From assembly GCA_029558835.1 (NCBI GenBank), contig JAKQDH010000034.1, forward strand, positions 1-64,000: a stretch of DNA of 64,000 nt, written 5' to 3'. Every line of letters starts with the position of its first letter. The stretch's first letter is position 1. Shown in pieces: positions 1 through 7,330 of the stretch. The position numbers and the translations under genes are program-made. Source of the DNA: Planctomycetota bacterium (GTDB taxonomy: Bacteria > Planctomycetota > Phycisphaerae > UBA1845). The notes under the pieces are model-generated. The model was not told the DNA's origin. It made no database searches and saw only the letters and a program-made list of their open reading frames with translations.

Positions 1-273
1 CCGCTCCAGCTTGATGCCCTTGATGCGTACGAGTTCGAGGTCGTCGGCCGGCTCCGGGTACGCGGGGGGATCGAAGAGCGTCGGGGAGGGGCGGTCCTTC
101 CGGTCGAGACGACATCCCAACTGCACCCAGCCGTTCTGCTCGCTCTTCTTCAATTCACCGAGGTAGGCGACCGTCCGCTGCCGGGAACCTTGCCCAGTAC
201 GAATGGACTCGACCAGCGCCCAGTACGTGTGCCGCTTGCCGCACTTCTTTCGTTCGTAGCGACGCAGAAACAT
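1..273 (-). CDS. IS1634-like transposase, N-terminal part (cut by window edge)
   Basis: The frame is open from an ATG at 273 to the window edge, 91 codons without a stop. It begins MFLRRYERKKCGKRHTYW and continues with a TVAYLGELKKSE segment. I recognise this as the conserved basic N-terminus of IS1634-family (IS4 superfamily) DDE transposases, which cut and paste their insertion sequence. The catalytic DDE domain would lie to the left, outside the window. The frame that is visible has no stop or frameshift, so the copy may be intact. No target duplication can be checked because only one end is present. Family assignment is from recalled motif similarity; the CDS itself is clear. Confidence 0.75.
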   Translation of the reverse strand, partial: MFLRRYERKKCGKRHTYWALVESIRTGQGSRQRTVAYLGELKKSEQNGWVQLGCRLDRKDRPSPTLFDPPAYPEPADDLELVRIKGIKLER

Positions 274-585
274 CGGCGATCCTTCGCAGCCCTCGTCCCT
301 CCCGGACCGCCCTCAGCATCGCAGATCGGATCTCTCGTTCAAGACAGAAGGTTTCCACTACATCGCGCTTCCGCCCCGCCACCGCCTCTGGCAACCGCGC
401 CCGCGGCCCTCGGCCCCACAAAAAAACCGAAAAATCCCCACTGCTGTCTAACTTGGGCTAGCGGCCGCGCCGGCGTTCAGAGCGCGCGCCAGTTTGCGCA
501 TCCGTTTGCAGTTCCGTACCCTGCGGAAGCGTATCCTGATTCTACGACTGGCGTCGCTGGCAGACGTAGCCGTGGGTGGCTGGGC
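274..585. other. Upstream region of the IS and intergenic spacer
   Basis: No convincing gene lies here. This should hold the promoter and right end of the insertion sequence. The stretch ctgctgtctaacttgggcta (441-460), after an A-rich run at 419-434, is the best candidate for the IS terminal repeat, but its partner is outside the window, so this is a guess. From 461 to 585 I see only GC-rich spacer before the stop of the next gene. Confidence 0.3.
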
Positions 586-1410
586 TCAGTCGCCGCAGGT
601 ACGTCTTACCGTCGGCAGCAGGGCGGCGTGCGTTGGCGGTGTGCCGGCCAGGCAGGGCAGGTCGTCCTGCATGTCGCGGGCCAGGTCGAAGGGGAGCAGC
701 GTGGCCCCGCGGGCGTCGCTGACCACTCCGCCGGCCTCCTGTACCAGTAGCACGCCGGCCGCCAGGTCCCAGATCTTGCAGCGCTGCATGAACGTCGCCT
801 GCAAAGCACCCGAGGCCACCAATGCCAGGTGCCACGCCGTTGACCCCAGATTGCGGAAGGCCAGGTTCTCGATGCCGCACCATGCCTGGATGACGCGCAG
901 GCTGACCCAATCCTTACCCGACGGAATCCCCACCAGCCGATCCAGCTCGGGAGGCAGCTCGCGCACCGCGATCGCCCGGCCGTTGCACATCGCGCCGGCA
1001 CCGACGGCCGCACGGTAGACGATCCCCAGATTGTGCTCCACGACCACGCCAACTACGGGCAGCCCCTGCCGCAGAATCCCAATCGACGTGCAGAAACAAG
1101 GCAGACCGGCCGTGAAGTTGCGCGTCCCATCCAGAGGGTCGATCACCCAGCAGAACTCTGCCCGGGCCGGATGCGGCAAGGCAGCGTCGCCCTCCGCCCC
1201 TTCCTCAGCGACAATCGCGTGGTCCGGGTGTTGTTGGCGAATTGTCCGAACAATCTGGTCCTGAATGCGATGATCCGTGTCGGTCACAACGGACGTGTCT
1301 GGCTTGATATAAACTGCGATTTGCCCCAGCTTGCCGCGCACCAACTCTCCGCTTTCACAGGCAAGCCGGGTGGCAAGTTCGAGCAGATCGTCATATTGGG
1401 GAGCGGTCAT
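586..1410 (-). CDS. Inositol monophosphatase family protein
   Basis: This 274-residue protein has the length and motifs of the Mg-dependent inositol monophosphatase/SuhB family, which hydrolyses sugar or polyol phosphates. The metal-binding Glu pair is in IVAEEGAEG (about residues 66-74). The signature WVIDPLDGTRNF spans about 88-99, and the C-terminal WDLAAGVLLVQEAGG is about residue 220. The TRNF variant of the usual TTNF/TxNF is tolerated in the family. Substrate cannot be told from sequence: it could be inositol phosphate, histidinol phosphate or another. It stands alone, divergent from the YbaK-like gene; the start is the ATG at 1410. Confidence 0.9.
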   Translation of the reverse strand: MTAPQYDDLLELATRLACESGELVRGKLGQIAVYIKPDTSVVTDTDHRIQDQIVRTIRQQHPDHAIVAEEGAEGDAALPHPARAEFCWVIDPLDGTRNFTAGLPCFCTSIGILRQGLPVVGVVVEHNLGIVYRAAVGAGAMCNGRAIAVRELPPELDRLVGIPSGKDWVSLRVIQAWCGIENLAFRNLGSTAWHLALVASGALQATFMQRCKIWDLAAGVLLVQEAGGVVSDARGATLLPFDLARDMQDDLPCLAGTPPTHAALLPTVRRTCGD

Positions 1411-1591
1411 GTCGGAAGATCATAGTCGTTTGATCCGTTTCTGCCAGCCGATAGCTGGGTTGGCCGCGTGGTGCTGGTCGGCTCGGTGATTGTGGTGTAT
1501 GGTGGAGCGTGGGGATGCGGTCGGTCGGGTTCATGTCCGTGCGGTGGTCGCTGACCGACGGGTCCGCGTTGCAGTTAAGGGAGGGCTTGGC

Positions 1592-2062
1592 ATGACTCTC
1601 CTGGAACTTCTGGAAGCGGAAGGGATTCCCTACGAGCGGCATCGGCACCCGGCCACCCTGTCCGCTCAACAACTCGCCCAATGCGAACATCTGCCCGGTT
1701 GGAACATCGCCAAGCCGGTGGTGGTGCGGGACGAGACGGGGTTCACGCTGTGCGTGGTGCCGGCGCCCGCGCGGATCGACCTGGCGGCCGTGGCCGACGC
1801 GCTCTGCGTGGACCGCGTTGAGCTTGCCCACGAACAGGAGTTGTCGGGGCTGTTTCCCGGCTGCGAGTTGGGGGCCCAGCCGCCGATCGGGCCGCTGTAC
1901 GGCCTGCCCACGCTGGTCGATTACAGTCTGCTGGATGGCGACTACGTGGTCTTCCAGGCGGGCAGTCACACCGAGAGCATTCGCGTCGCCCGCTCCGACT
2001 TCGAGCGACTCGCCCAGCCCAAGTACGCGCGGATCGCCGCGCTCCCCGCGGCCAAGACGTAG
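1592..2062 (+). CDS. YbaK/ProX-type aminoacyl-tRNA deacylase domain protein
   Basis: This 156-residue single-domain protein resembles the YbaK/ProX editing fold, which hydrolyses mischarged aminoacyl-tRNA in trans. Typical features are the N-terminal LLELLEAEGIPYERHRHP, the central AKPVVVRDETGF with the conserved catalytic Lys region, and the C-terminal GxxxGxxPPIGPLYGLPTL segment. The frame extends upstream to 1490, but I chose the ATG at 1592 because it has a strong ribosome binding site (aagggaggg, 1576-1584) and the domain begins there. The stop is at 2060-2062. A GC hairpin follows immediately. Which tRNA it edits is not visible. Confidence 0.85.
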   Translation: MTLLELLEAEGIPYERHRHPATLSAQQLAQCEHLPGWNIAKPVVVRDETGFTLCVVPAPARIDLAAVADALCVDRVELAHEQELSGLFPGCELGAQPPIGPLYGLPTLVDYSLLDGDYVVFQAGSHTESIRVARSDFERLAQPKYARIAALPAAKT

Positions 2063-2068
2063 AGGCAG

Positions 2069-2085
2069 CCGGGCTTCCGGCCCGG
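2069..2085 (+). terminator. GC-rich hairpin after the YbaK-like gene
   Basis: CCGGGC (2069-2074) pairs with GCCCGG (2080-2085) around a 5-nt loop, 7 bases after the stop codon. There is no T run, so it may only stabilise the 3' end or act as a weak terminator. Confidence 0.35.
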
Positions 2086-2505
2086 AGTGTACCGAAGGAA
2101 CGGCGTCGGCGTCGTGCTGGACGAACGCGGGCGCTTGAGTAGGATGGTCTGTATGGAGCCCGCGGGAACACTCAGCCCACCGGCCGCGTCGCCGCAGGCG
2201 GGTTCGGGTTGGCAAGAGCGCCTGACTGTGGACCAGGATGGCGCAGGTGTAAGTCCTGTCGCCGGTAGTGTAAACAGCGCATGTCGAGACGGCGGTCTAC
2301 GCCCGCGCGCACCAATCCGGGGACGGAGGTGCCCGCAGGACAGAAAGGGGACGTTGCTGATTTCCCGAGGTGGGGCCTGCTGGTATGGCGACCCCGATTG
2401 TCGGGCGCGTCTCCGTCGGGAGGGATACGCCAGCGGAAGATCAGTGATCTCCCCTCTTCCGATCCGCGGGGAGAACGACCTCAAAGGTAGGAGCCCAGTA
2501 GGATC
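2086..2505. other. Intergenic region without clear gene
   Basis: About 420 bases with only short, low-complexity-looking frames that resemble no family. A small inverted repeat (tctcccc ... ggggaga, about 2449-2474) lies just before the next gene's ribosome binding site and could be structural. I see no RNA gene here. Confidence 0.3.
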
Positions 2506-2838
2506 ATGAACGAACCGGATGAGAAGACTCCGACAATCGTCGTGAAGGCTGGGAACCCTGTTCTTGTACTCGTCCTTTTGGTGCTAATCGCGGCGGGGGC
2601 GTTTCTGGGGGGAATGCTCTTTGAGAGAGAGAAGCCTGTTCCGGCCACCGGCGCGCCAGCTATCGCACACACGACCATGTCGGTCGGGGATAGTCTCGCA
2701 CCTACTGGCCTCATCGTCGTGACGGCACAGGGGAAGATATACTACGTAGGACGTTCCTCCCCAAAAGGCAAGCCCGATCAGCCTCTTTCTTGGCATGCCA
2801 CCCCACTTGGCCCAGAGAACGACCCTCGTGACCGTTGA
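2506..2838 (+). CDS. Small single-pass membrane protein, unknown function
   Basis: This 110-residue frame starts at an ATG preceded by aaaggtagga (2483-2492), a usable ribosome binding site. Residues 18-40 (VLVLVLLVLIAAGAFLGGML) form one strong membrane helix after a short cytoplasmic N-terminus with charged residues, giving a probable N-in bitopic protein with a 65-residue exterior or periplasmic tail rich in Pro and Gly. I do not recognise the tail. The composition and Met/Leu-rich helix look like real protein rather than a shadow, but no family supports it. It converges on the HNH-like gene. Confidence 0.55.
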   Translation: MNEPDEKTPTIVVKAGNPVLVLVLLVLIAAGAFLGGMLFEREKPVPATGAPAIAHTTMSVGDSLAPTGLIVVTAQGKIYYVGRSSPKGKPDQPLSWHATPLGPENDPRDR

Positions 2839-3094
2839 GTAACAAGAGCCGTGTTAGCTTACTCATGAAAGGGCGCGGTAATGGCTACGGACGCCAAAGA
2901 GGAGAAAGGGGAAAGGGCCATCACTGATTCTCCCTCCCGCAGGCGCCGTACGCTTGGCGATCCGGATCATCGAACGGTGCTCTCGTCCAAGTATCAGTGA
3001 CGCCTGCTTCTCTCGCCGCCCCGAGAAGCTGGCACTGACATCCTCGCTCGTCACCCGTAAGCCTGCAAAGCGTCTGATCTTCCAGTCTGCCGCG

Positions 3095-3910
3095 CTAATC
3101 ACCAAACGGGTTTAGTTCGTCCCGATTCGGAAACGGAAACTCTAAGTCGGTTTCGGTTGTACCAGTTGCAGGCCGACCCGTCCTCGGGCGGTACACCCCC
3201 ACACACCCACGCGGTGTGTATCCGGCCAATTCGCCGAACCGATGCCAATCATAGATCTTCAGCCCGAATATGCACGCGAAGAGACCGTCATCGCTCTTGG
3301 CCCACACGCACTCGTAGACACACTTGCCGTTGCGAGACACGACCTTATCGGTGCGCCCCGCGAGGCGGTTCTTCTTGATGACGCTGACGAAAAGCGCGTG
3401 CTGTTCCAGGAGTCCATCCACCAGGTTCCCGGCCTGAACAGGATCCGTCGCGCTCCCTGTCGACGGGTCGATCAGACCACAGCGCATCGGCGGATGCAGG
3501 GCGTTGTGTGTGTCAGGGGGCAGCCACTCACCGTAAAGCGCGGTATGGAAGCCGCGGACGCACCGGATTATGAACCTAGGCAGGTTCAGCTGCTTACTCA
3601 AGGTGCGCAACCCTGGCCCCCCGCCGATCACATCCCCCTGCATGTAGCGGTGCTTCGTTGGAAGGGGCCACCCTTGGATTGTTGCGATGAGCAGGCCGAG
3701 CAGTTCGTCGTCGGCATGTTCACGAGCGTTGCACGCTTCGTGGGTCGGGAGAACCAGGGGGATATCCCTGTCCTCCCGACGAAAGAGCGCGCTCGGCGGC
3801 AAGTGGTCTCGGGTAGTCTTCTCCTTGGGACCGAAGTTCTTGCCGCAGAGGTAGCAGAACGGCAACTTGTGCACGCTGCGAAGATCCTGTTGCGTTTGAA
3901 GTACGGGCAC
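3095..3910 (-). CDS. HNH-like zinc-finger protein, function unknown
   Basis: This is a 271-residue protein. Near the N-terminus it has FCYLCGKNF (about 18-26), then TRDHLPPSALF (about 33-43) and LPTHEACNAREHADDELLG (about 54-72). A CxxC pair, a DH, and a His with a downstream Cys/Asn are the layout of an HNH/zinc-binding nuclease-like module (compare HNH endonucleases with TKDHVPPKxLF and CxxCNxxxxxDE). The remaining 200 residues are unfamiliar. I chose the GTG at 3910 because gagg (3914-3917 on the complement) precedes it by about six bases. It is isolated. It could be a defence or mobile-element nuclease, or a catalytically unrelated zinc protein; the active His is not certain. Confidence 0.65.
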   Translation of the reverse strand: MPVLQTQQDLRSVHKLPFCYLCGKNFGPKEKTTRDHLPPSALFRREDRDIPLVLPTHEACNAREHADDELLGLLIATIQGWPLPTKHRYMQGDVIGGGPGLRTLSKQLNLPRFIIRCVRGFHTALYGEWLPPDTHNALHPPMRCGLIDPSTGSATDPVQAGNLVDGLLEQHALFVSVIKKNRLAGRTDKVVSRNGKCVYECVWAKSDDGLFACIFGLKIYDWHRFGELAGYTPRGCVGVYRPRTGRPATGTTETDLEFPFPNRDELNPFGD

Positions 3911-4290
3911 CTGTCACCTCTTCATTGTCCATTTAACGCGAAAGTACGGCAAACGAAAAGGGGGGCTGGCGTTGCCCCGGTGCGGGTGATGCGGGGCCAC
4001 CGCATGACGCCCCTGCTGGTCGTGCGACCCGCACAGGCCGTCAACTGTTGTGAGATAGCTTTCCGGTCCCTTCAGTCCTTGCCTTCGTGTTCTTCGTGCT
4101 CTTCGTGGTAGAGAGCGAACGGGCGGAACACCACGGAGGGCACGAAGGGGCACAAAGCGTAGAGTGTGGTGAGCAGTCTCTGCCGACGCACGCACAGACG
4201 CCGGGAAGCGCATGTTGTTCGGGAGCTTTCGTGGTGAGGACCTCGGTGGGCGAGCAGCTCGGTCGCGGGCTTGAGCGTGGCGCGCCGCCG
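3911..4290. other. Intergenic region with inverted repeat
   Basis: No gene supported. The region carries the long imperfect inverted repeat listed separately at 4082-4156. The remaining sequence shows only weak frames with biased composition. Confidence 0.4.
4082..4156. repeat. Imperfect inverted repeat built of ttcgtg/cacgaa units
   Basis: The left arm (4082-4109) is a run of (c)cttcgtg units ending cttcgtggt. The right arm (4129-4156) is accacggagggcacgaagg followed by ggcacaaag, the complement with a few mismatches. The arms are about 28 bases and the spacer 19. Similar cacgaagg-type interspersed repeats are familiar from other planctomycete and environmental genomes (recalled, not searched). 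Confidence 0.6.
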
Positions 4291-5505
4291 TCAAGCTTGG
4301 GCGGGCGGCTCTGCCGTTTCCGGTGGAGGAGAAGCGCCGGGGAGCGCCTCCCCGACCGTGCCTTCTTGGACCGCCCGCAGGTCGTCGAGGCGGTCTAAGC
4401 GGCGGTCAAGTTGGCGGGTGCGGACGCCGACCAGTTCGGTGTATTCCTTCCAGGCGTCCTCCAGGCGCTTGCCCATGCGCTCCATCTTCTCTACATAGCG
4501 CGCCCATTGTTGGCGGAAATCGGAGAGCAGCTCCAGGATTTGCCGCGACGCCTGCTGGAGGCGGAAGTTCTCGGCCGCCTGCCGGATGACGCTCAGGACG
4601 GCATACAAAGTCAGCGGCGAGCAGAGCACCACCTTGGCATGCAGGGCCTCGTCCATCAGCGCGGGGGCGTGCTCGTGGATGAACGCGTAAATCTGCTCGT
4701 TCGGGATGAAGATCAGCACGTAGTCCACCGTGCCCTGGGCCGGGTCGATGTAGGCACGCGTCGTGACTTCGTTGATCCGCGTGCGCACGTCGCGGAGAAA
4801 CTGGTCGGTGCACGCCTTGCGGGTGGCCTCGTCCGGCGCGTCGAGCACCTTCAGGTAGTTGGGCAGCGGGAACTTGACGTCCATGTTGAGCCGCTGCTGG
4901 TTGGGCAGCAGGAACGTGTAATCAGGAATCGTGCCGCTTTCGCCGCGGGTCTGCTTGACGTAGTTGACGTTCTCGACCAGGCCGGCAAGACGCAGCACGT
5001 CCTCGGCCATGCGCTCGCCCCATTGCCCGCGGCGTTGCGGGTTAGCCAGGGCTTCGCGCAGGCGGGCGGTCGTCTCGTGCAGGCGCTGCGTGGCCTGCGA
5101 CTGTGTGGTCAGCGCGCCCTGCAATTCGGCCCCATGCTTCTCGGCGGCCTGGACGACGCGTTGCAACTCGGTCAAGCGGCGCGTCACGTCCTCCAGGCGG
5201 GCGTCGATGAGCTTGCGACTGCCTTCGAGCACCTCGCCGTGCCGGGAGGTCTGCTGGTCGAGGCGATCGGCGGCCACCTTGAGGAACAGGTCGGTATTGG
5301 CGGCCAGGGCCTCGCGGGACAACGCGCCAAAGGACGTCTTGACCTGCTCGAGGAGCGTGCTGACTTCCTGGACCTTTTCGGCCTGGGCCTGTTCGAGCAG
5401 CGTCCGCGCGAGTCGTGCCTCGCGCTGCCGCCCCAGAGCCTGCACGATGAGCACGAGCCCGGCCCCCATGACCATCCCTACGACTACCGCAAGCACGTAT
5501 CCCAT
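4291..5505 (-). CDS. rmuC: RmuC family protein
   Basis: This 404-residue protein is a member of the RmuC family (COG1322). These are putative nuclease-fold proteins reported to limit recombination at inverted repeats. There is one N-terminal membrane helix (residues 3-24), then a coiled coil (about 30-150) and the conserved core. Core motifs seen are GQWGERMAEDVLRLAGL, DYTFLLPNQQRLNMDVKFP, a DYVLIFIPNEQIYAF segment and SPLTLYAVL. The last motif and the DxKFP motif are the usual PD-(D/E)XK-like hallmarks. The C-terminus is a Pro/Ala tail. It is transcribed alone. The start ATG at 5505 gives the expected membrane anchor. Confidence 0.92.
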   Translation of the reverse strand: MGYVLAVVVGMVMGAGLVLIVQALGRQREARLARTLLEQAQAEKVQEVSTLLEQVKTSFGALSREALAANTDLFLKVAADRLDQQTSRHGEVLEGSRKLIDARLEDVTRRLTELQRVVQAAEKHGAELQGALTTQSQATQRLHETTARLREALANPQRRGQWGERMAEDVLRLAGLVENVNYVKQTRGESGTIPDYTFLLPNQQRLNMDVKFPLPNYLKVLDAPDEATRKACTDQFLRDVRTRINEVTTRAYIDPAQGTVDYVLIFIPNEQIYAFIHEHAPALMDEALHAKVVLCSPLTLYAVLSVIRQAAENFRLQQASRQILELLSDFRQQWARYVEKMERMGKRLEDAWKEYTELVGVRTRQLDRRLDRLDDLRAVQEGTVGEALPGASPPPETAEPPAQA

Positions 5506-5799
5506 TGCCGGTCATCCGCAAGCGGCGGGTCCCGCCTGACGGGTCGGAAGCGAAGGCCCGCCCCGTGCGCTGCCGGCACACCACGGCCGCGTCGGTTGGC
5601 GGCAGGAAACCGCGTGACCAGTATAACTGGAGTAGTCGGCGTGGTCGTCCCGTCGGACGCCGGCGAGGCCCGGTCCTCCGCGGCGGGGCCCCTTTTTCCG
5701 GACGGCCGGGGCCGGGTGCGTGTGCGGCCCGCGAACGGGAAGGCAACTCCGTGGCAGCCCGGGCGCACGTGCATCCGGGGTGCCGGTGGGGGAGGGGAT

Positions 5800-6126
5800 A
5801 TGTTCAAGCTTGGCAGCCGTGTTGCAGTGTCGCTGGTGCTGGTATTCGCGACGGGTTGTGCCTGCCACCGACCGGCGGCCACGGCCGGGCCACGCCTTGC
5901 CCGCCATGATGTCAACGTTCTGTTCAATCCGCCGTGTGCCGACTTCGTGGGTGTTGAGGTGGGGCGGGCCCCCTGGCCGGTGACTCCGAGCGCCTCGGCC
6001 GGCGTCGGGACCGTGTCCTTCACGCGGACGCTCGTGGACTGGCAGGGGCGCGACCACGGGCGGCGCGACTACCTCCGCCGGCAGTTCGTGGAGGTGCGAA
6101 CCGGAACGGCGGATCTTCCTCGGTAG
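5800..6126 (+). CDS. Small putative lipoprotein
   Basis: The frame has 108 residues from an ATG at 5800 with the purine-rich ggtgggggagggg directly upstream. The N-terminus MFKLGSRVAVSLVLVFATGC has a basic n-region, a hydrophobic stretch and a lipobox-like ATG-C, consistent with an outer-membrane or periplasmic lipoprotein. After Cys the sequence (FNPPCADFVGVEVG, VSFTRTLVDWQGRDHGRRDY) matches nothing I know. Lone small lipoproteins of this kind are common in planctomycetes. No operon partner is visible. Confidence 0.55.
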   Translation: MFKLGSRVAVSLVLVFATGCACHRPAATAGPRLARHDVNVLFNPPCADFVGVEVGRAPWPVTPSASAGVGTVSFTRTLVDWQGRDHGRRDYLRRQFVEVRTGTADLPR

Positions 6127-6542
6127 CGGTCTGGTACACAACTCTTGGGCCGTGGTTGATGCACCCGCGAACACGCGTGGAGCGTTGGCGGCGTCGTGAG
6201 CGCCATGCTTTTTGCGCGACGCGATTCGTGGCCAGGCATGTTCTCGCCCCGGTGTCGGTTGAAGGAACAGCATCGGTCCCCCGGAGGTGCGTGAGAACGT
6301 CTGTGCGCCAGGGGGAGCACCTTCGCCTCCGCCGGCCTTGCCCACGCTGAGCGCGAGAGATCGGCGTCTATTCCCAGGCGGGGGCGTTGTTGCCTCCGCC
6401 GCCCTCACCCCTACCCCTCTCCCGGGGGGAGAGGGGTTTGAGGCCGCGGGTGCCTCGGCGGAATGCGGCTCCATCCTCCCGAAGACGCACGGCGACGGGG
6501 CGGCTGACGTGGACCGGTAGCCTGTTGCCCGGGCGCTGTGCT
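6127..6542. other. Intergenic region with a dispersed palindrome
   Basis: No gene supported. It contains one copy (6402-6437) of the ccctcacccctacccctctc-type palindrome found four times in this window, and the promoter of the ABC exporter operon at its end. Confidence 0.45.
6402..6437 (+). repeat. Dispersed palindrome family A, copy 1
   Basis: An accccTCTCCC arm pairs with GGGAGAggggt. The flank is ccctcacccct. The other copies are at 28856-28893, 35465-35502 and 60975-61013, with a fragment at 15341-15357. All lie between genes. Confidence 0.7.
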
Positions 6543-6550
6543 GCTACAAT
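6543..6550 (+). promoter_or_regulatory. Candidate extended -10 promoter of the ABC exporter
   Basis: TGCTACAAT (6542-6550) matches an extended -10 (TGnTAnAAT). It ends 9 bases before the ATG at 6560, which would give a transcript starting at or within a few bases of the start codon, that is a leaderless or near-leaderless mRNA. No good -35 lies at standard spacing, as expected for an extended -10. Confidence 0.4.
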
Positions 6551-6559
6551 GCCCGGCTC

Positions 6560-7330
6560 ATGGACATGGTCCTGGTCGAGAACCTGGTGAAGGTCTTCCC
6601 GACGCCCGCCGGCACCGAGAAGCGGGCGGTCAACGGGTTGAGCTTCCGCGTGGGCGAGGGGGAGATCTACGGTCTGCTGGGTCCCAACGGGGCGGGTAAG
6701 ACCACGACGCTGCGGATGCTGAGCGGGTTGATGGAGCCGACCAGCGGCCGGGCAGTGCTGGCCGGGCACGACGTGGCCGTCGAACGCGAGCAGGTGAAAC
6801 GCAAACTCGGTTTCCTCACCGCCCACACGGGGCTGTACCTGCGGCTGACGGCGCGGGAGCTGCTGAGGTACTTCGCCGACCTGCACGGCATGGGGCCGGC
6901 GGCGGGGCAGGAGCGCATCGACCACCTGCTGAAGTGGCTGGACATGGAGGCGTTTGCCGGCCTGCGATGCGGGGCGCTGTCCACCGGGCAGCGGCAGCGG
7001 GTCAACATCGCTCGGGCGTTGCTGGCCGATCCGCCGATCCTGGTCATGGACGAGCCGACGCTGGGGCTGGACGTGCTCAGCAACCGGATCATCCTGGAGT
7101 TCATCCGGCGGGAGCGCGACGCCGGCAAGGCCATCATCCTGTCCACGCACTACCTCGACGAGGCGGAAAGCCTCTGCGACTGCATCGGCCTGCTGCACGA
7201 CGGGCGACTCGTGGCGGAGGGGGACCTGGAGACCCTGCGGGCCCAAGCGGGCATGTTGCGGCTCAGCGATATCTTCCTGAAGCTGGTGCATGCTGACACC
7301 CGCGCCCTGCTCGGAGCGGTGCAGCCATGA
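6560..7330 (+). CDS. ABC transporter ATP-binding protein (NatA-like)
   Basis: This 256-residue ATPase of an ABC-2 exporter has Walker A GPNGAGKTT (41-49), signature LSTGQRQRV (140-148), Walker B ILVMDEPTLGLD (160-171) and the switch His in ILSTHYLDEAE (about 193-203). The closest familiar relatives are NatA-type subunits of Na+ or drug exporters. Its stop overlaps the start of the permease gene by four bases (ATGA, 7327-7330), so the two are translationally coupled and make one transporter. The ATG at 6560 is close behind a good -10 element. The exported substrate is not known. Confidence 0.93.
   Translation: MDMVLVENLVKVFPTPAGTEKRAVNGLSFRVGEGEIYGLLGPNGAGKTTTLRMLSGLMEPTSGRAVLAGHDVAVEREQVKRKLGFLTAHTGLYLRLTARELLRYFADLHGMGPAAGQERIDHLLKWLDMEAFAGLRCGALSTGQRQRVNIARALLADPPILVMDEPTLGLDVLSNRIILEFIRRERDAGKAIILSTHYLDEAESLCDCIGLLHDGRLVAEGDLETLRAQAGMLRLSDIFLKLVHADTRALLGAVQP

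Noticed and set aside
2087-2509. 140-codon plus-strand frame between two genes
   Set aside because: No ribosome site, no recognisable domain and biased composition.
3914-4294. 126-codon minus-strand frame before the HNH-like gene
   Set aside because: Arg/Pro-rich shadow overlapping the inverted repeat; no ribosome site or homology seen.
4411-6126. Long open frame on the plus strand opposite rmuC
   Set aside because: Antisense shadow of a GC-rich gene; only its last 108 codons, with a ribosome site and signal sequence, look real.
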